DNA of 57,103 nucleotides from Gryganskiella cystojenkinii (Eukaryota > Mortierellomycota > Mortierellomycetes > Mortierellales > Mortierellaceae). The notes below the pieces were generated by a model. It was given only the letters and a program-made list of their open reading frames with translations, ran no database searches and was not told the DNA's origin. Numbering within the stretch: position 1 is the first letter of the stretch; each line of letters begins with the position of its first letter. Both the position numbers and the translations under genes were made by a program. Below, in pieces: positions 23,007 to 34,717 of this stretch. The stretch covers positions 1-57,103 of the forward strand of contig JAAAIG010000150.1 in the NCBI GenBank assembly GCA_015852425.1, read 5' to 3'.

Positions 23007-26000
23007 CTATTGAAGAAGACCTGGCACAGTGGGCAACTTGCCGACAGCGTGCAACGTGAGCGCCAAGAGACCACCATCTGCTATAGCTTGCACTGGGACT
23101 AAGCTAACTGCTATGTTTCCACTGTTATCTGATCCCTTTGCAAATGCCGACAGTAAAGTCTCTAATGTAGGTCCAAGTTGACTTTGCAGCTTCGAAAGAG
23201 ACTCGCAGTAGTAAAGGGTCAAGGCTACGACGTCCGTCCATCCTTTCTCAATGCTGGGACCAGCTGCAACGCGGGCATGACTCTCCAAGATTCGATCAAG
23301 CCCTTGGATCATCATCGCCATCATATCCTTGATCATTTTTAGGGGCGTCTCTTCGTGTTTCTGAATCTCAGGGGCGATCGAAAGAGCCGAGAGTTTCGCT
23401 ACCAAAGACGAAGTCTCTGGGACCTTGACAATCGAGAGGGCCATCAACAATGGCGACAAGAACCAAGAAGAGGTCTCAGCCTTCCAAGCTGAGGCTCCAG
23501 ATTGCTCATCCGAGCATGGTGGCTCATGCGACAAGGAAAGGACTGTAGGACGAAGGGCACGCTTTTCCAGTTGAAACATATCGTCTTCATCTGTGTCGTA
23601 GCCATCCTCGGTGGTGTTGGCAACCTTGTCTGCGTACACTTTTCCATGATGCATAATCACCTGCCACTCGACCTGGGCGCCTTTGGGTAATGATGGCATG
23701 CTGATGGCCAAGAAAGGTGCAGGTGTTTCCTAATATGCGATAACAAGTATGAGGAACAAGGGTTAGTCCATTAGACTTATACCAAGTTAGAAATGGCACA
23801 ACACATGCCACAAACAGGGACCCAGTTTCTCACCTTGCAGGCGATGTGCTCCCATGCTGCTCTTACAGGTCCAAAGTGGTTTGGGCTGTTGACATAAGCG
23901 ATACACATGGCAGTCCTATGAGCCAAGTCTCCTTTACGGACAGAGGCGATCTGAGCCAAGTTGCGTAATGACCAGGCAGTCTCTTTGGCCAAAGACGAAG
24001 GCACTGGCATATTCAAAGTTGAAGGCTCCATCCCGATCTGTCCAGCGATAAATCCGTGGTATGATTGCTATCGTTTCAGAAAGTCAGCAACAATCAGTAA
24101 CACATGTCACATATGTAGTAGCGTTAGACGGTCATTGCGCTAGCTTACCTCTGTGGCTTGAGAATATGGTCCAATATTTGCTGGTGCCCAGTATGACATG
24201 CCTTGAACATGCAGGGATTGTCTCTTGGGCATTCCCGCATCTTTCCGGATAGCTGTGCAGTTCACTTGGATTCGAACAGCCCTTGGGAGTGAAGCACCAA
24301 CACAAGCGCGGGGTGGTGGGTTGACACCAAAAAAGTTCTTGTAGGCTCCATTGATGACTCCGAAATCGGCCATGTTGGAGACAAACACTTGCATAAATAC
24401 GACTTCTGTCCATGAGAGACCGATCTTTGCCAGGCGTGCTATTTCGTGATAACAAAGACTGAGTGGTTAAGGGATGCAAGCACAAAAAGGCTGCGGACAA
24501 AATTATGCTATAGAAAATAAGGTTACCTTGAACGTTCCGCAAACATGCTGTCGTTTCCTCGGCTATGCTCATATGCCTCGATCGTTCAGCCGAATCAACA
24601 TCGTAGGCCGTGGTGGCTCCGATGGCGCACACCGTCGAGCCTTTATGACTCCAGTATTTAGACTCTAAAACTGATGGGGTATCGTTATCATTGTCGTCGG
24701 TCTCCACAGACGCAGTAGACGCTTCGCTAACAACACTGACACGAGCTACTTGTTCTTCCTGCTTCGAAAGCACGATAGTCTCGATCGCCTTCACGGTCGA
24801 GTCTGCTTCCCAGGTCGGAGCCAGGTTCATATCCGAGATCCAGTTGGGGTCGATCTCGTCGTCAGTCTTCTCCTCCACGTGCAGCTTGTTGAATCTCAAG
24901 TACATCACCGGGGCAAAAGCGTCATCGGAGTGGAGAACAACTTCGGATTCATCACTACATATCATAACGCAATGGTAGATCAGCCATGTTTTCGATTTCA
25001 CGGAGCATGACAGACGACCATGCTGGGAAAAAGAGATTGGCGCATTTACATGATAATTTTCTTCTTGAACAATGGGCAATCCAAAGTGATGGTCTCGTAT
25101 TCGCCTCCCTCGCCGCAGATGTGAAGATCAAACTCCTGGTTCATCTTGTAGAGGTACGGAAACATGTCCCCGATGGACTGTCCCAGATGTTGCTTTTTGA
25201 GTCCCATGGCCGCAACCTTGACCAAGACAGCATTCACACCTGCTGATGCCATCTCCTGTAAGAGTTCCTCCTGATCCCTCTGCCACAAGTATGCCAGCGC
25301 CACCAATCCGAGACGAGCGCAACTACGACACGGAATAGATGAAGCAAAAAAAAAAGTGAGACAAACCCGTCCTCTGTATACGAAAAAGAGTAATTCATAA
25401 AAACCTGACACGACCATTGATATAGCTTACACGTTCTCGACACGGATTCTCTGGTAATTAGACAGAATGGCTCCAACACTGACAGCTTCCAGCTCCGGAT
25501 GGGCAGTCTTGGCAGTTTGGAGAAGCGTAAACAGATCCTCGGTCTCATCCTGCTCCGTCTTGACATAGTCCGACCCTTGTTCGACAGGACTTCCTCTAAT
25601 CTCCTGACGGTACAGCGGTAAGCCTAGACAGTCCTTGTAGAGGTGAATGACATCGTGACCAACAGTCTGATACATGTACGAGTCCAGTTCATCTATTAAA
25701 AAAAAAAAAATCGAGCGCGGGTCAGTTTTACGAAAATCGAGAAGTTTAACGACATACAGATATCTCCGATATAAATACCCTTGTTATCAATAGGAGCAGG
25801 ATGCAAGTTTCCTAGGGCAATGACTGTGTGTCCATTGGCGACACATTGCATCAAGTTGTAGAAGCTGTCTTTGCCGCCACTTTTTCGCGAGTGTGTATTG
25901 GAAGGAGTGAACGTGATTAGTTAGCCGTTCTGTGCATTGAGAATCCATCAGGAAAGTCCTGCGAGCTGCATTCATGTTAAAGGTGTCCTTTTGAGTGCAA

Positions 26001-26035
26001 AGTGAATCGTACCTGATCAACCCAATGACTTTCAT
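23007..26035 (-). CDS. DPH6: Diphthine--ammonia ligase with RidA-like C-terminal domains
   Basis: Eight exons (26035-26013, 25879-25758, 25692-25431, 25322-25050, 24954-24527, 24438-24149, 24067-23834, 23729-23007) give 784 aa. The tiny 23-nt first exon joins to build the PP-loop ATPase motif SGGKDS at residues 8-13 (MKVIGLI-SGGKDS). Other family blocks are 'DSYMYQTVGHDVI', 'CGEGGEYET' and 'DAFAPVMYLRF'. The C-terminal half holds two YjgF/RidA-like domains ('GLSWTEVVFMQVFVSNMADF', 'YWAPANIGPYSQA'), as in yeast Dph6/Ylr143w. The enzyme amidates diphthine on translation elongation factor 2 using ATP and ammonia, the last step of diphthamide synthesis in the cytosol. All splice phases agree. It is upstream of the F-box and SWT1 genes on the same strand. 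Confidence 0.92.
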
Positions 26036-26214
26036 CGTTGAAGGAAAAGGAATCCAAATGTTGAAATGGAGCGAGAAGCAAACAAAGAAACAAGGTCGAA
26101 TGGTCGTTCATTTTCTTTTTTTTTTTTTTTTGCCACGAAAGAGTATTGAGTTTATTTTTGGGTGACTGGCAAAAAAATCGCTTATCCTAAGTTTTTTATT
26201 CCCGACAAGCCATA

Positions 26215-26541
26215 CTAATGGCAGCCGATTGTGGACGAGTCTGGTTCCGCGAGTGTTTTGGCTCTTGCGAGGTGTGCTTGCAGCCATCCAGGTTGTTGAA
26301 AGACCACCTTGGTTACCACAACCGAGGGCGACATCTGTGCGCTTCTTTCTTTGACGGCTCTTTCTCGGACACTGGCGCTGGTACTGGCGCTGGTGCTGGC
26401 CTCCATATCTTTTGAAGTCGAGGGCGTACGAGAGTGAGGCGGTGAGGGTGGTGGAGAGAGCTGTTGTGTCTTTTGGTATTGAGAAGGAAGGATCGTTTGC
26501 TCAGGGGTGGTTGGAAGGTCAACGGTTTTGAAAACTGACAT
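26215..26541 (-). CDS. Small Ser/Pro-rich hypothetical protein
   Basis: The ATG at 26541 opens 108 codons; an earlier ATG ten codons upstream is possible. The middle is disordered ('LSPPPSPPHSRTPSTS') with a short Ala/Ser/Thr repeat. The end ('VVVTKVVFQQPGWLQAHLA') has more ordered composition and could be the conserved part. I recognise no domain. It stands alone about 180 bp upstream of the DPH6 start, on the same strand. It may be real or a chance ORF. Confidence 0.4.
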   Translation of the reverse strand: MSVFKTVDLPTTPEQTILPSQYQKTQQLSPPPSPPHSRTPSTSKDMEASTSASTSASVRERAVKERSAQMSPSVVVTKVVFQQPGWLQAHLARAKTLAEPDSSTIGCH

Positions 26542-27799
26542 TTTTTTTTCTGATGAGAAGAGGAAAGTCAACGGACAAAAGTTAATTGCTCGTCGTACAA
26601 AGAAATGTGGTAAACGGATGATCGTCAGTCGAGGGGAAGGGAGAGGGCTGAACGTTTCGATGAAAAGAAAATAGAGATCGAGAAGGAGAGAAGGAGAGAG
26701 AGAGAGAGAAAAAAGGCGGGGGTCGACTGCAATATTTTTATGCCCTTTTTCGACAAGTATCCGTCCACAACGAAACGTATAAAAATAAATGAAAAAAGAA
26801 CCATCTAGTAGCGAAGGTGCTACTGTGCAGAAAAGATGATGTGTCGAGATCGGCTCATACGGCTTGCATCTTTACAACACAGCGACGACCTTTTTTTTTT
26901 CTTTTTGTAGATAGGGGAATGGTTTAGATTGAAATGGGTGTCCTTTGGATAATTACTGGCCTTTCCCCTTTGTTATCGCTCTCCGAGGAGTCATAACCGG
27001 AGGTTCGAGCGAGTGTGACCAGTATTTTGTTCAAAAAATGTCGGCCGAAGCTCTGGTCAAGACTCAAGGACAGGCAGTCGTTTTTTTTTTTTTTTATGCT
27101 TGAGATTGAGCAACTGTTGAAAAAAAGGGATTCGAGGATTAAGGAAGCAGATTTTTCTTGGGACAAAGTAGAATCTATTACAAGCTACCGTTCGGGCCCT
27201 GGTCTCCAAGCAAAAGGAACACGATCAAGCAAAACACTTCAGGAGGGCACAAGATGCTAGGAAGCAGTGAAGGAGACAGAAGGATGAGGAAGAGGCAAAG
27301 GAAGATGAAGAGAGGAGAGAGAGAGAGAGATAGAGCAAGGGAGAGTTGGTTGCAGGCGGTTAAGGAGACCACATGACAACAGCCTTGTTTTTTTGTTTTG
27401 CATTTTTTTTCACTGTTCATTCCAAGGGGCCAGGAGGAGAAGGGGCATCTGCGCACGTACCCAAGTACCCATCAAGTCCCCCCATGTTGGAACTGCATGC
27501 ATCCCCTCCCTCTCGATGAACGAGCCGACTGGAATGTCGAAAGCAAGCAACAGCCCCTCTTTTTGTCTGGGGCAAGTCAACATCGTTCAATGATCCAGAT
27601 AGCATCCAGTTGGATGTCAAAGCCTAGAAAATTTTATTGAAGATTGGAAGACTATTTTGTAAAAAAAAGCTATGTAGGTAGAAGGGAGAATATATATCAT
27701 TAGAGTGAAGAGCTGACAAGAGTGTCGAGCAAGACGATACAAGTACAATTCGAGGAGAAGGTTGGTCTTCCAAGAAACATCCACACGAAACTCGCGCTC
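26542..27799. other. Intergenic, no gene seen
   Basis: About 1.2 kb of low-complexity sequence: (GA)n runs at about 26694-26710 and 27311-27330, poly(T) runs at 26891-26900 and 27079-27094, and short unsupported ORFs. The right end is the 3' UTR of the permease gene. Confidence 0.45.
27633..27638 (-). terminator. Poly(A) signal (AATAAA on minus strand) of the permease gene
   Basis: TTTATT on the plus strand lies about 160 bp after the stop of the permease gene, a normal position for its polyadenylation signal. Confidence 0.4.
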
Positions 27800-30217
27800 T
27801 TATTTCATATCCCGCAAGTCGCGTTCGAGGTTATCCAACCAATCCTCAATCTCGTCCAAATCCTTTTCCTGGATCGGTCCATCCGTTGCCAAAATCGACA
27901 CGGGAAGACCTTGCTCTGCAAATCGACGGGCTATCATTTCATCGTGAAACTCGAACTGTTGTTTCTTGATCCCGAACCAGTGTTTTGCGGAGAATTGCCA
28001 ATAAGCAAGGATGAAGATCAAAGTCAAGATTAACAGGATACTCGCATAATTCATGTTCGCGGCTGTGATCGGATAGGTTCCTGGTAAGGAAAAGATAAAG
28101 ACACCCAGGACGGACCACAATACCCCGATCATGGCCAATGGACGACTGCAACGACCGAGACTGAACGGGCCAGGTTGAAAACGAGTTGGGTTTGGGAAAA
28201 AGAGACGAAGCGCGATTGGAATCGAGTATACAAGACTAAGAGGTGGTCGCAAAAATAATACATAATAATAACAATAGAAAGTGTGTTTCAAGGATCAGTA
28301 ATCAGAAAAGAGACCGATCCAAACGAAACGGCCAAGCATTGCAAAGAAGATTGGTCCTCCTTGGCAATTTTCAGGATAGCAAAATAACACAAGCATAGCA
28401 AACAGTAACAAGAACGAACGAAGGAAGACGCAGTAATCAAAGAACTTACTTTAGTTCAATAGCAATAGCAGAAGACATGGCCCCCAACAAGGTCGAGTTG
28501 CCCAAGTACAGCAACCCCAACCCACAAGACATGGCCGCACAGAGCCACCCAACCCTGGCCGGTTGACCTTGATCTCCGACTTGAGAAAGGTACTTTGATT
28601 TCGGGAACGCACCGTTGACCGCCAACTCGAGTCCAATCGCACTGCAGGCCTTGAGAATGCCTTGGCCACAAAAGAAAAAGGTCCCGATAAAGATGACAAG
28701 GATACAAGTCGTCCCGAACCGACTAATCAACTGAACAAAGATCTCGATTGCCGAGACACCGGACACCATTGGGTAGATGATCGCATGAATATCGTGAATC
28801 CCGAACAAAAATGTGAGAATGATGGTCTCACCAATCATGAACGAGATCAGGAACCCGAAAAGGATTCCCTGGGGGACTTTCCAGGCCGCGTTCTTGATTC
28901 CGTAAGACGTGTGGATGGGGGCATCGTACCCGGTCATTGTCAGCGCACCCTGAGGGACAACAACAACAACGGCAAAATATTCAAGGTCAAAAACGGCAAA
29001 AATGAAGCACATGGTGCGAATCGAAAATGAGATATTGTGTGCAGTACCTGAATCAAACCCAGCAGGGACACATAAAAAGAGTTTGTCCAACCCGTTTGGT
29101 TCTCAAAATGGGTAAAGACCCAGGCTGGGGAAGGTGGGTGCCTGGACGAGGTCGTCACTGTCAAGAGCACAATGATCGGTCCAAGCACATGCCAAACCAC
29201 TAATATTTGAGAACAGAAATCAAATTTGCGAAAAAGTAGAACGTTTGTCAGTTGGATCTGTTCAAGTCAGTTGGAGGATCAAGATCGAATAGTGAATTTA
29301 GTAGTGTCGTTCCTCCCTCCGGGCGTTAATTACCAGACATCATATCGACGTTCAATTTGAGTGCGTTGATGGCACCAAAGGCGATGCTGACCACACAATG
29401 TATCAAAACTGTGACACCACGATGGGGCACAATACCCGTCGCAATCTCGATCGCACTGGATGCAAACAGCGCAAAAGAGAAGGCACAGCTTGTTGCACCA
29501 GTGACCTAATCAAAAGATACAGAAATCGTAAAAAATTAAATGAGCCTACGATCAGCACCAAGGCCGAAGGGAAAAGTTTGTTGTGGAACAAGAGCATTGC
29601 GAACAGAGGAAACATGGTTCACATCATGATAATGAGCCCTTCTCGACTCTTTGCGGAATCAAGCATGAACAAGGACGTATGTTTCTTTTTTGAGCCAGTC
29701 GTTTTTCTGGTTTTCTTAGGGAAAACGTACAAACGCAAAAAAGTGTAGCCATCCGACGATCCAAGAAGAGAGACGACTGTACTTTTCGGGAGCAAGTCGA
29801 CGACTGTATTCGATCAGACCACCCTTGACATTCGGGAACCCAGACGCAATCTCGGCCAGGGAAAGCGCGAGCGTTGAGGCCATCAAGCTCGCAAACGCGA
29901 ATCCAAATACCATCATCACAGGTCCACCGGATGTCAGTGCTACTTGAGTCAAGGGCACGATCCCGGACATGACTGAAGTCACTGTGATGGTCGCCGCCAA
30001 GGCTTGCATCGGTGCCAGTGTTCTTGCGATGGACTAAAGAAACCAGAGTACCAGATATGAAGAAGAGGAGGTATATTTTGATGGCAAAGGAGTCAGTAGT
30101 CCGTCCGAGATCACATTGGTGAACGTGTTTCGTAGTTGATTTTTTGCTTACCCCCATAAATGTTCGGTCGCCTTCTTGGAGCTCTACCTCGGACACATTG
30201 GTCTTTGGAGAATACAT
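27800..30217 (-). CDS. APC-superfamily amino acid / GABA / choline permease
   Basis: Exons 30217-30152, 30033-29731, 29505-29334, 29199-29048, 28949-28450 and 28235-27800 give 542 aa, the usual size of fungal Uga4/Hnm1-type permeases with 12 membrane helices. The first transmembrane block reads 'MQALAATITVTSVMSGIVP', followed by 'GGPVMMVFGFAFAS' and 'LALSLAEIASGFPNVKGG', typical of this family. Later blocks include 'GALTMTGYDAPIHTSYG' and a cytosolic acidic C-terminus. Substrate choice cannot be read from sequence. ATG 30217 is the first ATG in frame, but the same frame stays open for more than 100 codons upstream without any ATG, so a 5' exon may be missing from this model. Confidence 0.85.
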
Positions 30218-31451
30218 CTGAACAAACTTCAGAGCTTCTGAGTAACTGTGGAAGTTTGTTGTCGTCGAATATCGCAACGTATACTCGTTGCTGCGTTGTT
30301 CTTGAAAGGCGTCAGCTGTGGTATTGGGGGCACCCGGACCGTACACTGGTGGCGGTTGGTGGACACTGGGCGAGTCGAGCCGTTGTTGTTGTGAGGGATC
30401 CAGGGTGACGGGATGTAGTTGGGGGAAGGATATACGTGTGAGAGTAAGATTGAGTGAGCAAGTGAGGAAGCAGTGATCAAGTGTCTGGGAGGCAGCAAAA
30501 AAGACAGGAAGTGAGGTGAAGACGATGAAAAGAGTTCCAAGAGGCGAAAAAGGCGAAAGGGTAATGAAGGTTTGACTTTATTGTGGAGTCAAAATGCGGT
30601 GGTTGTTGGACCGTTGCTGATGAAAGAAAAGAGGCTATAAAGAAATGAAGGCATAAAGACAGGAAGAGGGACAATCGTGGCAATCGAAGAAGAAAAAAAG
30701 AGAAGGTCATTTTTTTTTGAAGAGTCAAGGGATGATGGTTTTATTATCAATTGGTGTGGTTATAGAAAGGTTCATCAACGGTTCCTTCCTCTCTCCTCTT
30801 GGAAATCTTGAAAAGGAACATGAAAGAGCCAAATGGGCTAAAGCTTTTGATCCTTGTTCGTCGTTTCTGTCCTCTTTCACGGAGCCAAAATAAAAAGGTT
30901 TCTCGGGGCAGTAAAAACCTTCACGCAGTAAATACTGAACAATGAACGGTTAGAAAAAAAGAGAAGAGAGAAAGAGAGAAAGAGTGAGAGAGCAATCTCT
31001 TCTTATTCCTTTCTAACGATGCATGCATCCGGGACAGTAATAAGAAGACTCTTTTAATCCCGTCCTGCAGACGAACCAGAGAAGACTGAGGATGACAGAC
31101 GGGTGCGTCTTACTGTCCTGGTTTCGCTCCAACCACGATGACCTATTCCATACACCACAGAGAGGTTTTCTGCCTTGCCCTTTGTCAGCATAAGCGGCCA
31201 AGACGCGTCCCTTTTCAAAGTTCGTGTTTTTTCAATTCCAGATTATTGTTGCCATCGAATCGAGTGTTTCATGTCAAATAATTATCGCTCTCATCGACTA
31301 GGTAGATGGTGCCACCACATCCCAACAAGAACAACCTTGTTCTGCATAACAAACAAACTCAAAGAGCCGAAGACCAAAAAGGAATTGTGCTTCGCAGATT
31401 CATTTCGTCTCTATTACCATTCGACTCTCTTTTCATTCGAATCTCATTCCA
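30218..31451. promoter_or_regulatory. Divergent intergenic region between permease and lipid kinase
   Basis: The leftmost ~360 bp is an open frame continuous with permease exon 1 (Gln/Pro-rich, no ATG) and may be leader or a missed exon. The rest contains GA-rich tracts (about 30960-30990) and no gene that I can support. Confidence 0.45.
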
Positions 31452-32666
31452 ATGTCAACAACGACCTCTTACCAGTCATCTGACTCCGTTTTCGTAGTAC
31501 TCAATCCCAATGCTGGTAGGAAACAAGGTCGAGAACAATTCAAGACCGTAGTCGAACCAGCTTTAAAATCCGCAGGCGTACCCTTTCAAGTGATCGAAAC
31601 CCAGGGTCGATACCATGCTCGCGACTACTTCAAGGATAACACTTTGAAGATTCTCACTAGTCTTGGTCAACAGCAGGAACCTTACAACGATGATCTCACT
31701 CCTAGAACCGATACCTCGTCCCTGCGTATCATGGTTCTTGGTGGCGATGGTACTGTACATGAGATTGTTAACGGAATTCTGAGTGGACTCGAGGGTCTTA
31801 ACCTGAGCTCGGAAGGCGGGTCCAACCTGAAGGTCTTTTTCTCGGTTCTACCCCTAGGCACTGGCAACGCAATTGCGACCAGTCTCGGAATCTCCACCGT
31901 GCAAGAAGCCCTCGGCAGTTTCCTGATGTCTCCCGCGACCGATGTTGTACCAATGCGAGTCATGACGGTATCCACTCGAGCACAGACAAGCTCGGACACA
32001 GACAGGGGTCATGATGACGCAACGAACTGGAAAGTACAAACTCATACCGTCGTCGTCAATAGTTTTGGAATGCACTGTGCCACAGTCTACGATGGAGATG
32101 GACTACGATTCTTGGGCAATGAACGGTTTAAGCTTGCGGCGCTCAAAAACTTGATTCTCTTGAAGCAATACCCAGCCAAGGTCAATCTTCGAGGACCAGT
32201 GCAAAAGTATGATAGAGGCACTCATACATTGGCACCTGTCAATACGGACAATACCACCGCCACCACTGACCAAGTGGACGAACCCTCGGTATCTCTACCT
32301 GGACCATTCACATATCTCATGATCACAAAACAGGCTTCTCTCGAACCGGGGTTCACACCTACACCTTTTGCTCGGACCTCGGATGACTGGCTAGATATTT
32401 TGGCAGTTCAAAGCGCTGGTCGCGGTCAGATTTTAAATGTCCTAGGTGCTGCTACGAAGGAAGGTCATCAACATGTCGAGAATGAAAAGGTCGAGTACTA
32501 CAAGGCCAAGGTCGTCGAGATGGAGACTCCAATAGCGGGGAGACTGTGTATCGATGGCGAGTTTATGCACATCTCCCCAGGGTCGGAAGGACGTATCCGT
32601 ATCGGTCTTGCTGCAGACCGCCATCAACTGTTCCATGTCTACGGGAAACAACGGTGCCAACAATAG
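31452..32666 (+). CDS. Diacylglycerol / sphingoid-base kinase family protein
   Basis: One uninterrupted exon encodes 404 aa. The lipid-kinase catalytic domain starts at 'FVVLNPNAGRKQG' (residues 14-26), continues with the nucleotide-binding 'GGDGTVHEIVNG' (97-108), and has 'LPLGTGNAIATS' as the third conserved block. The C-terminal 'LCIDGEF' matches the closing strand of the family. These enzymes phosphorylate diacylglycerol, ceramide or sphingoid bases at membranes. The short length and lack of other domains do not separate the subtypes. No introns is unusual in this neighbourhood. ATG 31452 directly follows an A/T/C-rich leader. Confidence 0.83.
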   Translation: MSTTTSYQSSDSVFVVLNPNAGRKQGREQFKTVVEPALKSAGVPFQVIETQGRYHARDYFKDNTLKILTSLGQQQEPYNDDLTPRTDTSSLRIMVLGGDGTVHEIVNGILSGLEGLNLSSEGGSNLKVFFSVLPLGTGNAIATSLGISTVQEALGSFLMSPATDVVPMRVMTVSTRAQTSSDTDRGHDDATNWKVQTHTVVVNSFGMHCATVYDGDGLRFLGNERFKLAALKNLILLKQYPAKVNLRGPVQKYDRGTHTLAPVNTDNTTATTDQVDEPSVSLPGPFTYLMITKQASLEPGFTPTPFARTSDDWLDILAVQSAGRGQILNVLGAATKEGHQHVENEKVEYYKAKVVEMETPIAGRLCIDGEFMHISPGSEGRIRIGLAADRHQLFHVYGKQRCQQ

Positions 32667-32689
32667 ACTAGGGCGATTCGCTTGAATCA

Positions 32690-32695
32690 AATAAA
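32690..32695 (+). terminator. Poly(A) signal AATAAA of the lipid kinase gene
   Basis: AATAAA lies 23 bp after the stop codon. Confidence 0.45.
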
Positions 32696-33018
32696 AAAGA
32701 AAGTTTATTTCGTCTTCTTCACAGCGCGCAACGACCGCGTGTGCAGAAAGGGAGACCCTGTTCTCTCTGGTTTCTTTGCAAAGTAAGCCCCCACGTCTGT
32801 CAGGTTTAAACAGACGTACCTGTCCCGTTGGATTCTACGAAGGACACCTTTTTTTTCGAAAGTCGTGACACCATTTTGCAGGATAACGCGATCGTTTTGC
32901 GCGTGGGTCAACCTTTTTTTTTTTTTTTTTTTTGAAGTGCAAGAACCTTCAAACAAAAGGAGTTCAACTGGCAAAAAAAAAACGAAACACTAGAGTATCA
33001 ACAAACATGCACAAAAAA

Positions 33019-33154
33019 GTTGATCAACTTTTCAAAACAGTGAATCACCTTTCAAAAAAGTTGATCAACTTTCAAAACAGTGGACCAACTTTTCAAAATA
33101 GTGGGTCACCTTTCAAAAAGAGTGGATCAACTTTTCAAAACAGTGGGTCACCTG
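33019..33154. repeat. Minisatellite, 20-21 bp unit, about 6.5 copies
   Basis: The degenerate unit is approximately GTKGATCAACTTTTCAAAACA. Copies alternate between 'gatcaactttt' and 'ggtcaccttt' variants. It ends at 'gtgggtcacctgttgg' and is followed at once by an AT-rich palindrome-like stretch (ataacttttatttat) and the decayed gene at 33182. Confidence 0.8.
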
Positions 33155-33181
33155 TTGGATAAATAACTTTTATTTATGTGA

Positions 33182-33823
33182 CCACGGGCTGCCAGACACG
33201 TCGTACCTTTCCTGATATTTCCAACGCTTATTGCAAGAGCACTACAGAAACTGTGGTATGAGGCTCTCAACGACGCGGCACCAACGGTCGAGGGAGCCCA
33301 TATCTGTTTCATCCCTCAGCCACCCGTCCGCAACGATCGTCCAAGAGGTTCTCCTGTGCAACACAAGTACCTATGTGGGCTTTGTGTAAAGCTCCACGCT
33401 CGACCCGAAGATACGAGAGCCTGGACAACACCATAATGGCTATATGGCCTATGTCAATCCCTTGGTCTTTGCACTTCGAGATCCAGGCTGCGGAATCCAG
33501 TCCGAACGCCTTCTATTGTGGGAATCAGACCCGTCAAAGTGTCGGTACCGGATGTTAGAATTCGTTCCTCTATTGACCGCACACAATTCAAACACGGCAA
33601 CGCTCTCGAGTATGGCCACCATGATCACATCTTGGTCGTCTCTCAGGCACCTCGATGTAATGGTAAGTGTTGGCCTTGATTCCCTTTCTGAATGTAGTTA
33701 TATACACATTTCATTCCATGTATGATCATAACATTTTCCAACGACCAAACTATGCAGGACCGCCGCGACTTTCTCTATTCTTTGAAAATGGAAATGCTGA
33801 AAAGGACGAAATGGGCGGACTAA
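33182..33823 (+). pseudogene. Frameshifted relic of an unidentified gene
   Basis: One frame (33182-33433) encodes 'LQKLWYEALNDAAPTVEGA', 'HICFIPQPPVRNDRP' and 'LCVKLHARPEDTRAWTTP'. The sense then jumps to another frame (33432-33662), 'NGYMAYVNPLVFALRDPGCG' through 'LRHLDVM', ending at a good donor (gtaagt). An acceptor at 33756-33757 joins, in phase, 'DRRDFLYSLKMEMLKRTKWAD' and a stop at 33821. So this is a spliced gene with a single frameshift and no recognisable start. I do not recognise the family. A sequencing error making a real gene look broken is possible. Confidence 0.5.
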
Positions 33824-34717
33824 GTCCTTGACAGTACAGACACGATTGAGAAGAATGACGATGAGAAGCAAGTGAAAAAGAGACATTGACATGAAAAAAT
33901 ACAGAGATTTCGAGGCTGGCTCGAGTCCGACCCACTCCTCAAGACCGCTTGGACGACACACTTGCGCGCATCGATTGTCATGACTGGATCATGACAATTA
34001 ACCGCCCGTTTTTTCGATATCGCAAGCTCTTTACTGGAATCCCAGGTGATGGAACACCCGTCTGCACCTGGTCATATGAAAAAATACTGATATTATCAGC
34101 AACTTGGCAGAGGGCGGTCGCTCATCACTGGCATAAGCCGAGACAGAGGCTGGATATTGAACGATCCGTAGCGTTGGCGCTCCTTGGAAATTGTCGCGGC
34201 AATTTTATATCCTGAGAATAAGACCCAAGGATGAACTGATGATGATTCTTAGAGAGGCCAAGATCCAATGTTGGCCCCAAATATATCCGAGCGATGGATG
34301 GGTAACACTTTAAATTTACTAGTTTAAGCCTGACTGGAGAGATTCCTTGAAAAGAGAATAACAAGTTCTCTCATAAAAGGGTAGTCCGTCAACCATTGGC
34401 GCCCTGAAAATACTCATCTTTTTTTAGGTGCCTTGATTCACCCTATTCATTGTTATTTTAGTATCTCTTTCGGTCCTTTCGTTCCTTTCCGCCGTCAGCA
34501 CATTTTCCCATTCGTTTACATCATTTCATTTCATTTCCCTTCATTCTTCATTCGCTGCCCGCTTGCTTTTTTTCATTTCGGATCAGCATAATTGAGAAAA
34601 AGGCGCGTTTGATTCGCGTCCAACATTGCAGAAAAAAAAAAACGCATCCTTTTCTTTCTCCGCTCCAACTCTACATCTATCTTTCAAAGGAAAAGATAAA
34701 AAAAAAAAAAAAAAAAA

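Larger units (their letters stand above)
32696..34717. other. Intergenic: minisatellite, pseudogene, F-box gene promoter
   Basis: This holds the 20-21 bp minisatellite (33019-33154) and the frameshifted relic (33182-33823). From 33824 to about 34330 more reading-frame-like stretches occur, but with several stops, so they may belong to the same decayed locus. From 34330 to 34717 is a T-rich then A-rich leader ending in a run of about 20 A before the F-box ATG. Confidence 0.5.

Noticed and set aside
33019..33154. Repeat array resembling a CRISPR
   Set aside because: Units are adjacent and degenerate with no unique spacers, and the DNA is eukaryotic; it is a minisatellite.
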